Assembly: GCF_900564145.1 (NCBI RefSeq)
Contig: NZ_UOOB01000001.1
Coordinates: forward strand, 3,784,754 to 3,848,753
DNA: 64,000 nucleotides
Source: Comamonas sp. lk
GTDB lineage: Bacteria; Pseudomonadota; Gammaproteobacteria; Burkholderiales; Burkholderiaceae_C
Direction: 5' to 3'
Shown here piece after piece: positions 33,245 to 43,476 of this stretch; position 1 is the first letter of the stretch; every line of letters begins with the position of its first letter. A program made the position numbers and the translations under genes. A model generated the notes under the pieces. That model saw only the letters and a program-made list of their open reading frames with translations. It searched no databases and was not told the DNA's origin.

Positions 33245-33801
33245 GCCACAACACCCACTCCGCTTCGTTTTCGCCACTGCGGCGCACCTGCCTGGGGGCC
33301 GCATTGGCACTGTCTCTTGCAGGCTGCGCCGGGCCTTCGGTGCAGGACTACGCCAAGGAGCAGCCGCAGCTGGACCTGCGCCAGTATTTCAACGGACCGC
33401 TGACGGCGCACGGCATATTCACGGACCGCTCGGGCAAGGTGGTCAAGCGCTTTAACGTGCGCATGACGGGCCGCTGGAATGGCGACGAAGGCACGCTGGA
33501 AGAGCACTTTGTCTACAGCGATGGAAGCACGCAGCAGCGAACCTGGCATATCCGCCACCTGGGCGACGGCCGCTACAGCGGTCGGGCCGACGACGTGGTG
33601 GGCGAAGCCCAGGGCCAGAGCGCAGGCAATGCCATCCGCTGGAGCTATGTGCTGGCCCTGCCCGTGGGCGGCAGGGTCTGGAACGTCAGCATGGACGACT
33701 GGATGTATCTGATGGACGGGCGCACCCTGCTCAACCGCACGGCCATGAGCAAGCTCGGCCTGCACCTGGGCGACGTGACGCTGGCCATCATCAAGGAGTG
33801 A
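33241..33801 (+). CDS. DUF3833 lipoprotein
   Basis: 186 residues. A signal peptide with lipobox (LALSLAGC, Cys29) precedes a DUF3833 domain: LDLRQYFNGPLTAHGIFTDRSGKVVKRFNVRMTGRWNGDEGTLEEHFVYSDGSTQQRTW, then DDWMYLMDGRTLLNRTAMSKLG. The fold resembles lipocalin-like barrels and may carry lipid across or within the periplasm. It overlaps the transporter gene by four bases. Confidence 0.9.
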   Translation: MSHNTHSASFSPLRRTCLGAALALSLAGCAGPSVQDYAKEQPQLDLRQYFNGPLTAHGIFTDRSGKVVKRFNVRMTGRWNGDEGTLEEHFVYSDGSTQQRTWHIRHLGDGRYSGRADDVVGEAQGQSAGNAIRWSYVLALPVGGRVWNVSMDDWMYLMDGRTLLNRTAMSKLGLHLGDVTLAIIKE

Positions 33802-33806
33802 TTGCC

Positions 33807-34598
33807 ATGCCACTGTTCTCTCGCCGCCTGAACCCGCCGCTACGCGACTGGAAGGGCCGCTCGGTGTGGATTCTGGGAGCCTCCTCGGGCATAGGGCGCG
33901 CCACCGCCGAAGCGCTGCACAGACAGGGTGCGCGCGTGATCGTCTCTGCGCGAGATGCCGGTGCGCTGCAGGATTTCGAGCGCGGCCGCGAAGGCTGTCT
34001 GGCCCTGCCCCTGGACGTGACCGATGCCCAGGCCGTGGCTGCTGCAGCCCAGACCGTACTGACCCATACGGGCGGAGCGCCTGACCTGGTTCTCTACTGC
34101 GCAGGCCACTACCGGCCCCTGCGCGCCACGGAGTTCGACCTGGCCGAGATGCAGCGCCACCTGGCCGTGAACTATGGCGGCGCGCTGCACCTGCTGGACG
34201 CCGTGCTGCCCATGCTGCTGGCAGTTGGCAAGGGCCATCTGGCCCTGGTCGGCTCGGTGGCCGGCTATCGCGGGCTGCCCATGTCCCTGGCCTACGGACC
34301 AACCAAGGCGGCGCTCAACAACCTGGCGGAAAACCTCTATCTGGATCTGCACAGCCTGGGCCTGGGCGTGTCCATCATCAACCCCGGCTTTGTCGATACG
34401 CCGCTGACGGCGCAAAACAGCTTCAGCATGCCGGCCCTGATCGGTGCCGACGAGGCGGCCCAGCACATGCTGCAAGGCTGGGCCCAGGGGCGCTTCGAGA
34501 TGAATTTTCCGCGCCGCTTCACGCGCTGGATGCGATTGCTGCGCTGCCTGCCCGACGCCTGGTATTTTTCGGCTGTACGCCGCATCACAGGAAGCTGA
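33807..34598 (+). CDS. Short-chain dehydrogenase/reductase of lipid operon
   Basis: 263 residues of the classical SDR fold: cofactor loop WILGASSGIGRATAEAL (21-37), NAG-equivalent LYCAGHY, and the catalytic Ser plus YxxxK (GSVAGYRG...AYGPTKAAL). Last gene of the seven-gene unit. The ATG at 33807 follows AAGGAG. The C-terminus carries a basic segment (RRFTRWMRLLRCLP) that may touch the membrane. It probably reduces or oxidises an intermediate of the modified acyl chain; the substrate is unknown. Confidence 0.92.
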   Translation: MPLFSRRLNPPLRDWKGRSVWILGASSGIGRATAEALHRQGARVIVSARDAGALQDFERGREGCLALPLDVTDAQAVAAAAQTVLTHTGGAPDLVLYCAGHYRPLRATEFDLAEMQRHLAVNYGGALHLLDAVLPMLLAVGKGHLALVGSVAGYRGLPMSLAYGPTKAALNNLAENLYLDLHSLGLGVSIINPGFVDTPLTAQNSFSMPALIGADEAAQHMLQGWAQGRFEMNFPRRFTRWMRLLRCLPDAWYFSAVRRITGS

Positions 34599-34851
34599 TG
34601 TCCGAGTTGTTTCACTGCATAAGCTGCGGCTAAAGGGCCGCCGCACACAAGAATAGGCGATCAACAAAGCCTCGCGTGATCCAAATATTGAAGAGGGCTG
34701 AATTGGGCAAACCAGCCGTCACTGACAGACAGCGACCTGCATAAATGGGGTCATCTGGAAAGGCGAGATAAGTGTCCGCATGGGTCGTTTGGCTGCGCTC
34801 TCGCATAAATCGAATGTTGACCTCAAACTCTGAATCACCTCTTCACAAAGC

Positions 34852-34880
34852 AAAAAGCGCAGACCTCGTCTGCGCTTTTT
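34852..34880. terminator. Bidirectional terminator
   Basis: AAAAAGCGCAGA pairs perfectly with TCTGCGCTTTTT around CCTCG, between the SDR gene and thiC, which converge. Confidence 0.88.
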
Positions 34881-34881
34881 A

Positions 34882-34926
34882 TTTGATAGCTACCAGTGCT
34901 TGATATATAAGCGCTTCAGCCCTATT
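34882..34926. repeat. Dispersed repeat copy
   Basis: TTTGATAGCTACCAGTGCTTG followed by a short spacer, then AAGCGCTTCAGCCCTATTTC; the best-preserved copy type in this window. Confidence 0.7.
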
Positions 34927-34936
34927 TCACCTTGAA

Positions 34937-37082
<2,146 letters not shown>

Positions 37083-37114
37083 GACAAAACCCCAGTGCGC
37101 GAGGCGCCTGGGGT
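37083..37114 (-). terminator. Intrinsic terminator in the thiC leader
   Basis: On the minus strand ACCCCAG (37114-37108) pairs with CTGGGGT (37095-37089), followed by TTTGTCTTTT. It lies about 70 bases past the TPP aptamer, the position expected of an expression platform. Confidence 0.75.
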
Positions 37115-37186
37115 GTGCTGTGCCGCATGGTTCAAAGGTGCGGCGCTTGAAAAGCAGCCTTGCCTGTCATCCATCGGCCCCGCTTC

Positions 37187-37312
37187 AGGGTCCCGCTCTT
37201 CTTCCGCCGGTATGAACCGGATCAAGTTCGTCGGGTTAACCTTGATAGAGCCGTCTTTCGACAGATCCACTTCTGGTCTCTCAGCGCTTTCGCACACCCC
37301 GGAGCAGCAGCC
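37187..37312 (-). promoter_or_regulatory. TPP riboswitch aptamer
   Basis: Reading the minus strand: GGGGTGTGCGAAAGCGCTGAGA matches the P2/J2-3 THI-box start, and GAACTTGATCCGGTTCATACCGGCG matches the conserved pyrophosphate-sensor arm and P4/P5. Between them a P3 extension includes CTGTC-GAAA-GACGG. It is 300 bases upstream of thiC, as expected for thiamine feedback control. Confidence 0.93.
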
Positions 37313-37386
37313 AGTATAGGCGAGGTTTTTGGCAGGTCAAGCCCCGCACAAACCCGTTGCAACAGCTGTGACCGCACTGTGCTCAA

Positions 37387-38043
37387 TCAAAAACCCTGCA
37401 GCGTGAGCCATTCGCCGCCGGGCGCACGGCTGGCGCGCCACTGGTTGATGGAAGCCGATGGATCCTCATACCCCAGCGCAATGCCAAAAGCGATCTGATA
37501 GCCGGCGGGCAGCGCCAGCTGCTCTATCAGCATGTCGTTGTACAAGCGCCAGAAACCCTGGGCGCAGGTGGCCAGACCTTGCTCCACCGCCAGCAACATG
37601 AAGGATTGCAGATAAATGCCCAGGTCCACCCACTGCGCATAGCCCATGCGCTCTTCCACCGCCACGAAAACACCCACCGGGGCGCCGAACATCTGGCTGT
37701 TCTTGGCCAGCTGCTGCAGACGGGCGGCCTTGTCCTCGCGGCCAATCCCGATGGCGCGATACAGATCTTCGCCATTGTCAAAACGGCGACTGCGATACGG
37801 CTCCCACAGACCGGGCGGATAGGACAGACCGGGGCGCGATACCGGCTCGGTCTGGCTGGCCTTGGTGCCAAGCGCCTGCAGCGCATCACCGCCCACGGCC
37901 GTCACCCGCCAGGGCTGCATATTGCCGCCCGACGGGGCTTGCGCCGCCGTCTCCAGCAGCTGGCGCACGGTCGCTGCGTCCACAGCGCGGGGAAGAAAAG
38001 CACGCACCGAGCGGCGCTGCTGCAGCAAATTTTCCATGGTCAT
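37387..38043 (-). CDS. Nitroreductase-family protein (paralogue 1)
   Basis: 218 residues of the FMN-dependent nitroreductase fold. The FMN contacts RRSVRAFLPRAVD, APSGGNMQPWRV and the C-terminal GIALGYEDP are present, and FGAPVGVFVAVEERM and GLATCAQGFWRLYND mark the subgroup. A close paralogue lies at 39646 in the same orientation; both share WEPYRSRRFDNGE. The substrate (nitroaromatic, quinone or other) is unknown. It is divergent from the binding-protein gene at 38307. The ATG at 38043 is used; a second ATG lies at 38037. Confidence 0.92.
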   Translation of the reverse strand: MTMENLLQQRRSVRAFLPRAVDAATVRQLLETAAQAPSGGNMQPWRVTAVGGDALQALGTKASQTEPVSRPGLSYPPGLWEPYRSRRFDNGEDLYRAIGIGREDKAARLQQLAKNSQMFGAPVGVFVAVEERMGYAQWVDLGIYLQSFMLLAVEQGLATCAQGFWRLYNDMLIEQLALPAGYQIAFGIALGYEDPSASINQWRASRAPGGEWLTLQGF

Positions 38044-38232
38044 CACTCAATCACCTGTCTTCATCCGTCAAAAGATTGCGCCGCAGTGTATGCGGCTCAG
38101 GCAATTGCTCCTGTACCGCAGGCAACAGCCCGCAAACGCCCTGGTGCCGCAAGCAACAGCTCATCACTTGACTGCGCCTGAGCCGTGCTTGCCCTAATGG
38201 CATCGCACTGCCGGCCTGCCACCATGCAGCCT

Positions 38233-38260
38233 GCTTGCACCCACGATGGTGGGTGCAAGC
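38233..38260 (+). other. Perfect 12-base-arm hairpin in binding-protein leader
   Basis: GCTTGCACCCAC and GTGGGTGCAAGC form perfect arms around GATG, ending 46 bases before the binding-protein ATG. No T run follows, so it is not a terminator; it could be an operator or an mRNA 5' stabiliser. Confidence 0.55.
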
Positions 38261-38306
38261 GCCCCGGTAAGCCCTGTCCGTCCGACATTTGCAGGAGATG
38301 CATTTA

Positions 38307-39533
38307 ATGAGTGGTTCTGCTTTTTCTTCGCTACGCAAATCATGGCCCCAAGCCTCCACCTTGATGCTGGCCCTGGGCCTGGCCTTTGGAGCCGGCGCGG
38401 TTCACGCCCAGGACAAGGTGCGCATAGGCTTTATCACCGACATGTCGGGCTTGTACTCCGATGTGGACGGCAAGGGCGGCGCACTGGCCGTGCAGATGGC
38501 GGTGGACGACTACGGCGGCAAGCTGCTGGGCAAACCGGTTGAAGTGCTGACGGCAGACCATCAGAACAAGGCCGATATTGCGGCCAGCAAGGCCCGCGAG
38601 TGGTTTGACACCCAGGGCATGAACATGCTGATTGGCGGCACCACCTCCAGCGCCGGCCTGGCCATGGGCAAGGTGGCCGACGAAAAAAAGCGCGTTTACA
38701 TCATCAACGGTGCGGGCTCTTCGGCCCTGACCAATGAGCAGTGCAGCCCTTATTTTGTGCACTACGCCTATGACACCGTGGCCCTGGCCAAGGGCACGGG
38801 CAAGGCCGTGGTGGAGCTGGGCGGCAAGAGCTGGTTTTTTCTGACCGCCGACTATGCCTTCGGTCACGCGCTGGAAGCCGATACCACCCGCGTCATCAAC
38901 GCCTCTGGCGGCAAGGTGCTGGGCAGCGTCAAGCACCCGCTGAACACGGCGGACTTCTCCTCCTTCCTGCTACAGGCCCAGAATTCCAAGGCCCAGATTC
39001 TGGGGCTGGCCAATGCCGGTGGCGACACCATCAACGCCATCAAGTCGGCGCGTGAATTTGGCCTGACCAAGAACATGAAGCTGGCCGGCCTGCTGCTGTT
39101 CAGCTCCGACATTCACAGCCTGGGTCTGAAGGCCACCGAAGGGCTGATGTTTACCGACAGCTGGCACTGGGACCTGAACCCGGAAAGCCGCAAGTTCTCC
39201 GACCGCTTCTTTGCCAAGTTCAAGAAGATGCCGACCTCGCTGCAAGCGGCCAATTACTCGGCCGCCATGCAGTACCTGAAACTAGCAGAGCGTCTGGGCA
39301 CGCTGGATGCAGACAAGATCATGGCCGGCTTCAAGGCCACGCCGCTGTCCGACTTCTACGCCAAGGGCGTGGTGCGCCCCGACGGCCGCTATGCCCACGA
39401 TATGTATCTGCTGCAGGTCAAGGCTCCGGCCGAATCGAAAAAAGCCTGGGATTACTTCAAGGTGGCCAAGACCTTGCCCGCAGACCAGGTCTTCACCACC
39501 AAGGAAGAAAGCAAATGCGCGCTGTGGAAATAA
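38307..39533 (+). CDS. Solitary ABC-type substrate-binding protein (paralogue 2)
   Basis: 408 residues, a close paralogue of the protein encoded at 24463. A signal peptide ends at VHA (residue 34). The mature fold repeats paralogue 1 almost word for word in places: GFITDMSGLYSDVDGKGG, TADHQNKADIAASKAREW, GAGSSALTNEQCSPYFVHYA and LGLANAGGDTINAIKSAREFG. Ligand-site differences are visible (SSDIHSLGLKATEGLMF against FTDIHSLGLKNTEGMQF). No permease or ATPase is adjacent; it lies between two paralogous nitroreductase genes. AGGAG precedes the start; a terminator follows. Confidence 0.9.
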   Translation: MSGSAFSSLRKSWPQASTLMLALGLAFGAGAVHAQDKVRIGFITDMSGLYSDVDGKGGALAVQMAVDDYGGKLLGKPVEVLTADHQNKADIAASKAREWFDTQGMNMLIGGTTSSAGLAMGKVADEKKRVYIINGAGSSALTNEQCSPYFVHYAYDTVALAKGTGKAVVELGGKSWFFLTADYAFGHALEADTTRVINASGGKVLGSVKHPLNTADFSSFLLQAQNSKAQILGLANAGGDTINAIKSAREFGLTKNMKLAGLLLFSSDIHSLGLKATEGLMFTDSWHWDLNPESRKFSDRFFAKFKKMPTSLQAANYSAAMQYLKLAERLGTLDADKIMAGFKATPLSDFYAKGVVRPDGRYAHDMYLLQVKAPAESKKAWDYFKVAKTLPADQVFTTKEESKCALWK

Positions 39534-39554
39534 GGCCGCGTTGAGTCCAAGGCA

Positions 39555-39580
39555 AGCCGGGCGCAGCGCCCGGCTTTTTT
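39555..39580 (+). terminator. Intrinsic terminator after binding-protein gene 2
   Basis: AGCCGGGCGC and GCGCCCGGCT pair, followed by TTTTT. Confidence 0.85.
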
Positions 39581-39591
39581 ACGCCCGGCCG

Positions 39592-39640
39592 TAACTATAT
39601 AAACAGCATCACTCACCGCTTTATTGATAAAGGCTGCAGA
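39592..39640. repeat. Possible diverged copy of the dispersed repeat
   Basis: ACTATATAAACAGC, then CGCTTTATTGATAAAGGCTGCAG, resembling the end of the copy at 953-1012. Confidence 0.4.
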
Positions 39641-39645
39641 CGAAT

Positions 39646-40308
39646 TCAATCAAAACCGCGCAGCTCGCACCAGTCGGTCACAGGTGCACGGGTGGACCGC
39701 CACTGATTGACGGGTGCCGTCTTGTCCTCATAGCCCAGCGCCATGCCAAAGGCGATCTGGTAGCCCTGGGGCAGCGCCAGCTGACGGGCCACAAAATCGC
39801 CATAGTTGCGCCAGAAGCCCTGGGCGCAGGTCGCAAGCCCTTTTTGCGTGGACAGCAACATCAGCGACTGCAGATAAAGCCCCAGATCCACCCACTGCGC
39901 ATGCACCATGCGCTCTTCCACGGCGACAAAAATGCCTACCGGTGCACCAAACATCTGGGCATTGCGGGCCAGCTGCATCAGGCGGCCGCGCTTGTCCTCG
40001 CGCGGCAACTGGAGTGCTTGGTATAGCTGCTCGCCATTATCGAAGCGGCGGCTGCGGTACGGCTCCCACAGCTGGGCCGGGTAGACCAGGGCGGGATCCG
40101 GGTTGGGCACGGCCGTGGCCATGGCGGCGCGCAAGTCGCTCAGGCTTTGGCCTGTCAGCGCGATCACGCGCCAGGGTTGCAGATTGCCACCCGATGCCGC
40201 CTGGCCTGCAGCAGCCAGCAAGGTCTTGACCAGCGCGCCATCGACGGTCTGCGGCAAGAACGCGCGCACCGAATGGCGCTGCTGCAATGCCTGTTCCACA
40301 TTCATCAT
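39646..40308 (-). CDS. Nitroreductase-family protein (paralogue 2)
   Basis: 220 residues, paralogous to the protein at 37387. It has the FMN-binding RHSVRAFLPQTVDG, AASGGNLQPWRV and GMALGYEDK, and shares WEPYRSRRFDNGE, FGAPVGIFVAVEERM and GLATCAQGFWR with its partner. The arrangement nitroreductase / divergent binding protein / nitroreductase suggests a duplication of one or both genes. It may reduce a compound bound by the neighbouring binding protein, but this is inference only. Confidence 0.92.
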   Translation of the reverse strand: MMNVEQALQQRHSVRAFLPQTVDGALVKTLLAAAGQAASGGNLQPWRVIALTGQSLSDLRAAMATAVPNPDPALVYPAQLWEPYRSRRFDNGEQLYQALQLPREDKRGRLMQLARNAQMFGAPVGIFVAVEERMVHAQWVDLGLYLQSLMLLSTQKGLATCAQGFWRNYGDFVARQLALPQGYQIAFGMALGYEDKTAPVNQWRSTRAPVTDWCELRGFD

Positions 40309-40414
40309 GCTTGAGTCCGGGGTTGAAACCAGGCCCAGTCTCAGACCCAGCGACCGGCCCGCCGCCCCTCAAATCAACTAATGGCAAGCACTGAGCCGCA
40401 TCCATCGCCCCATG

Positions 40415-40440
40415 AAAAAAGCCGGAGGATTCCGGCTTTT
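40415..40440 (-). terminator. Terminator after cysE
   Basis: GCCGGA/TCCGGC stem around GGAT flanked by AAAAAA and TTTT; on the minus strand it closes the trmJ-cysE unit. Confidence 0.8.
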
Positions 40441-40493
40441 GCTATTGAATACGCAGCTGACAGCGCTTGAATGACAAGCGCTTGAAGGCTATT
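40440..40493. repeat. Dispersed repeat copy supplying the cysE stop codon
   Basis: AGCGCTTG (40462-40469) pairs with CAAGCGCT (40475-40482), followed by GAAGGCTATTT. The TAG stop of cysE (40489-40491) lies inside the terminal GGCTATTT of the element. Confidence 0.7.
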
Positions 40494-41331
40494 TACCCAT
40501 GATCTGATCGATCTTGTCCTTCTGGAAGGCCTGGGGGCGCTCCGACTCGCAGGGCATGCAATCCGACACCTTGCCCTGAATCGACAGCTTCTCGATCGCC
40601 GCCCACAGCAGCGCTATCTGCTTTTCATGGCAGGCAGCACCTTCGGACAGGCCGCGCATGGCCAGAGCCACGGGGTCCACTTCCGAGGTAATGCCATAGG
40701 CGGAAAAGCCCGATTTATCCGCCTCGCCCGCAGCGGCTGCCGCCTCGGAAGCCGGCGCAGCCTTGGATGCGGCATCGGTCTCGACCACGTCAGTCACATC
40801 GGCGCTGTGGCCGTTCTTGCTGGCAATGATGCGCGCCGGAATGCCCACGGCGGTTGCGCCGGCCGGCACGGGCTTGATGACCACGGCATTGCTGCCGATC
40901 TTGGCACCATCACCGACCTCGAAACCGCCCAGCACCTTGGCGCCCGCGCTGACCACCACGTTCTTGCCCAGCGTGGGGTGGCGCTTGCTGCCTTTGTACA
41001 GCGAGGTGCCGCCCAGCGTAACGCCGTGATAAATCGTGCAGCCGTCGCCCACCACGGCGGTTTCGCCGATCACCACGCCCATGCCGTGGTCAATGAAGAC
41101 CTGTTTGCCGATCACGGCCCCGGGATGGATTTCAATGCCCGTGAACCAGCGGCCCATATGGGAGATGAAACGGCCCAGCCATTTGAAGCCATGCGTCCAG
41201 CACCAGTGCGCGGGTCGCTGCAGCCAGATGGCATGCAAGCCCGGGTAACAGGTGATGACCTCCCAGGTGCTGCGGGCCGCAGGATCGCGGTCGAGAATGC
41301 ACTGGATGTCGGAGCGCAGGCGAGCAAGCAT
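40489..41331 (-). CDS. cysE: Serine O-acetyltransferase
   Basis: 280 residues. It acetylates serine with acetyl-CoA, the first step of cysteine synthesis. The left-handed beta-helix carries [40 protein letters not shown], with catalytic DH and the acetyl-CoA loop [19 protein letters not shown]. It is of the short EpsC-like type without the long N-terminal helical domain, but has an added tail after about residue 180: an alanine-rich linker, the segment [22 protein letters not shown], then a CMPC motif. The TTG at 41334 is one codon upstream of the ATG used. It follows trmJ by 39 bases. Confidence 0.94.
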   Translation of the reverse strand: MLARLRSDIQCILDRDPAARSTWEVITCYPGLHAIWLQRPAHWCWTHGFKWLGRFISHMGRWFTGIEIHPGAVIGKQVFIDHGMGVVIGETAVVGDGCTIYHGVTLGGTSLYKGSKRHPTLGKNVVVSAGAKVLGGFEVGDGAKIGSNAVVIKPVPAGATAVGIPARIIASKNGHSADVTDVVETDAASKAAPASEAAAAAGEADKSGFSAYGITSEVDPVALAMRGLSEGAACHEKQIALLWAAIEKLSIQGKVSDCMPCESERPQAFQKDKIDQIMGK

Positions 41332-41370
41332 CAAAAGCTTATAAGGTAAAGATTGACAGGGATGCTCAGT

Positions 41371-42171
41371 CTAGCGGCTTGGCGGCTGCGCCTTCAGCAT
41401 GGCTTTGGCAACACCGCGAAGAATATGGATTTCTTCCTGGGTCAGCTGCGCGCGATTGAAAAGCTGGTTAAGCCGGGGCATGAGCTTCTTGGGCGCCGCC
41501 GGGTCCAGAAAGCCGATATGGGCCAGTGCCTGCTCCCAGTGGCCCAGCATGCCCTGGACCTGGGCCATGTCGGCCCGGTTCACCTCGGGCGTGATCTCTG
41601 CCTGCGGAAAACCGCCCAGCGCCAGACGCCACTCATAGGCCACGACCTGAATCGCCGAACCCAGATTGAGCGAGCCGAACTTGGGATTGGACGGAATGGA
41701 CAGGGCCACATCGCAGCGGTACACATCCTCGTTGCTCATGCCAAAGCGCTCGCAGCCAAACAGAAAGGCCACGCCCTTCTGGTTGCAGGCAACGCCCGGC
41801 GTGACGGCGTTATCGGTCAAATCGCCATCAACCGAGGGTTCAGAGCGCGTATCCAGCTCGCCTTTCAATAGCATCTCGAAATGCTGGCGCGGCGTGCGCG
41901 TGGGCGGGCCAAAGTCGCGCGGCGTCATGGCCGTGGCGCACATGTGGCTGATGCCATCCAGGGCTTCCTCCAGCGTCTCGACCACGCGGGCCTGGTTGAG
42001 CACATCCAGCGCGCCGCTGGCCCGCTGAATGGTTTCTTCCTTGCGCAGCACATTGGCCCAGCGCGGGCGCACCAGCACCAGATCATCAAAATCCATGGTC
42101 TTGAGCGCGCGAGCTGCAGCGCCCACATTGCCGGCATGGCTGGTTTCAATCAATACGAATCGGGTTTTCAT
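41371..42171 (-). CDS. trmJ: tRNA (cytidine/uridine-2'-O-)-methyltransferase TrmJ
   Basis: 266 residues of the SPOUT family. TrmJ methylates the ribose of position 32 in several tRNAs using SAM. Motifs: FVLIETSHAGNVGAAARALKTMDFDDLVLVRPRW (about 5-38), FLFGCERFGMSNEDVYRCD and the knot segment IPSNPKFGSLNLGSAIQVVAYEW. A C-terminal helical extension (about 215-266) is as in the E. coli enzyme. The start MKTRFVLIE is preferred to longer frames. Likely co-transcribed with cysE. Confidence 0.94.
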   Translation of the reverse strand: MKTRFVLIETSHAGNVGAAARALKTMDFDDLVLVRPRWANVLRKEETIQRASGALDVLNQARVVETLEEALDGISHMCATAMTPRDFGPPTRTPRQHFEMLLKGELDTRSEPSVDGDLTDNAVTPGVACNQKGVAFLFGCERFGMSNEDVYRCDVALSIPSNPKFGSLNLGSAIQVVAYEWRLALGGFPQAEITPEVNRADMAQVQGMLGHWEQALAHIGFLDPAAPKKLMPRLNQLFNRAQLTQEEIHILRGVAKAMLKAQPPSR

Positions 42172-42419
42172 CAAGACTAAAGGCCCCACTTGTGGCCCAG
42201 ATAAGACGGTGACCTCGCGCAAGCGGCTCTCTCTGGTACGCAGGAATAGAGCACCCTAGAAGGCCCACAAAACAGCGGGCCGAGCAACACAAAAAACGCA
42301 GGCTGGTTAGAATTGCGCCTATTGTCGCCGCCCCGCATCGCCGGTCGCGGCTTTTTACGTTCTTACCCGCGTCGAGCAGTCCTGTTTTCCTGGCTGCTGC
42401 GCCAACGCAATCACAATTT

Positions 42420-43316
42420 ATGTCGAACTCCCTGCACCCCATGCTCAACGTGGCCATCAAGGCTGCTCGCGCCGCTGGCGCCCTCATCAACCGTGCCGCA
42501 CTAGATGTGGAATCGGTGCGCGTTGCGCAAAAGCAGGTAAACGACTTTGTGACCGAGGTAGACCAGGCCTCCGAGCGCGCCATCATCGAGACGCTGCTCA
42601 CCGCCTATCCCCAACACTCCATCCTGGCCGAAGAATCGGGCAACGAACACGGCACCAAGGGTTCGGACTATGTCTGGATCATTGACCCCCTGGACGGCAC
42701 GACCAACTTCATCCACGGCTTCCCCGTGTACTGCGTGAGCATCGCTCTGGCCTACAAGGGCAAGATCGAGCAGGCCGTGGTGTACGACCCCAGCCGCAAC
42801 GACCTGTTCACCGCCACCCGTGGCCGTGGCGCCTACCTGAACGAGCGCCGCATCCGCGTCTCCAAGCGCAGCCAGCTCAAGGACTGCCTGATCTCCACCG
42901 GCTTCCCCTTCCGCCGTGGCGACAACTTCAAGCAATACATGAACATGCTGGGCGATGTGATGCAACGCACGGCTGCCGTGCGTCGCCCCGGCGCCGCCGC
43001 TCTGGATCTGGCCTATGTGGCTGCCGGGTTCTCCGACGGCTTCTTTGAATCCGGCCTGTCCATCTGGGACGTGGCTGCAGGTTCGCTGCTGGTCAGCGAA
43101 GCCGGCGGTCTGGTGGGCAACTTCACCGGCGAAGCCGACTTCCTGGAACAAAAGGAATGCATGGCTGCCAACCCCCGCATTTACGGCGCCCTGATCCCCG
43201 TGATCGGCAAGTACAGCAAGTTCGCCACCGCCGGTGAAAAGGCCGACGTGCGCCAAGCCATCGACAGCGGTACCGACGAGGAATCTGCCCAGGCAGACCA
43301 GTCCGACGCTGAATAA
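42420..43316 (+). CDS. suhB: Inositol-1-monophosphatase
   Basis: 298 residues. It hydrolyses inositol monophosphate; SuhB also binds NusA and the rRNA antitermination complex in enterobacteria. The metal-binding motifs are complete: [25 protein letters not shown] and [15 protein letters not shown]. The tail after residue 275 is acidic and variable. The start ATG directly follows a short AT-rich stretch with no strong Shine-Dalgarno. It is divergent from trmJ; a strong terminator follows it. Confidence 0.95.
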   Translation: MSNSLHPMLNVAIKAARAAGALINRAALDVESVRVAQKQVNDFVTEVDQASERAIIETLLTAYPQHSILAEESGNEHGTKGSDYVWIIDPLDGTTNFIHGFPVYCVSIALAYKGKIEQAVVYDPSRNDLFTATRGRGAYLNERRIRVSKRSQLKDCLISTGFPFRRGDNFKQYMNMLGDVMQRTAAVRRPGAAALDLAYVAAGFSDGFFESGLSIWDVAAGSLLVSEAGGLVGNFTGEADFLEQKECMAANPRIYGALIPVIGKYSKFATAGEKADVRQAIDSGTDEESAQADQSDAE

Positions 43317-43361
43317 GCAGCTCTGACAAGATAAAAAAGCGGTCGCCCCACGGCTGCGGAG

Positions 43362-43395
43362 AGAGCCCGATCCGGTGGATCGGGCTCTTTTTTTG
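43362..43395 (+). terminator. Intrinsic terminator after suhB
   Basis: AGAGCCCGATCC pairs with GGATCGGGCTCT around GGT, followed by TTTTTT. Confidence 0.9.
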
Positions 43396-43476
43396 CCTGT
43401 GCTCATGGGGCGCCTCCACACAAATCACAAATTCAGGCGCAAGAATTTCGGCCAATGCAGGCATTGGTAGACATTC

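Larger units (their letters stand above)
34599..34936. other. Convergent intergenic stretch
   Basis: 338 bases holding a bidirectional terminator (34852-34880) and a dispersed repeat (34882-34926). The remaining about 250 bases next to the SDR gene show no gene or clear signal. Confidence 0.55.
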
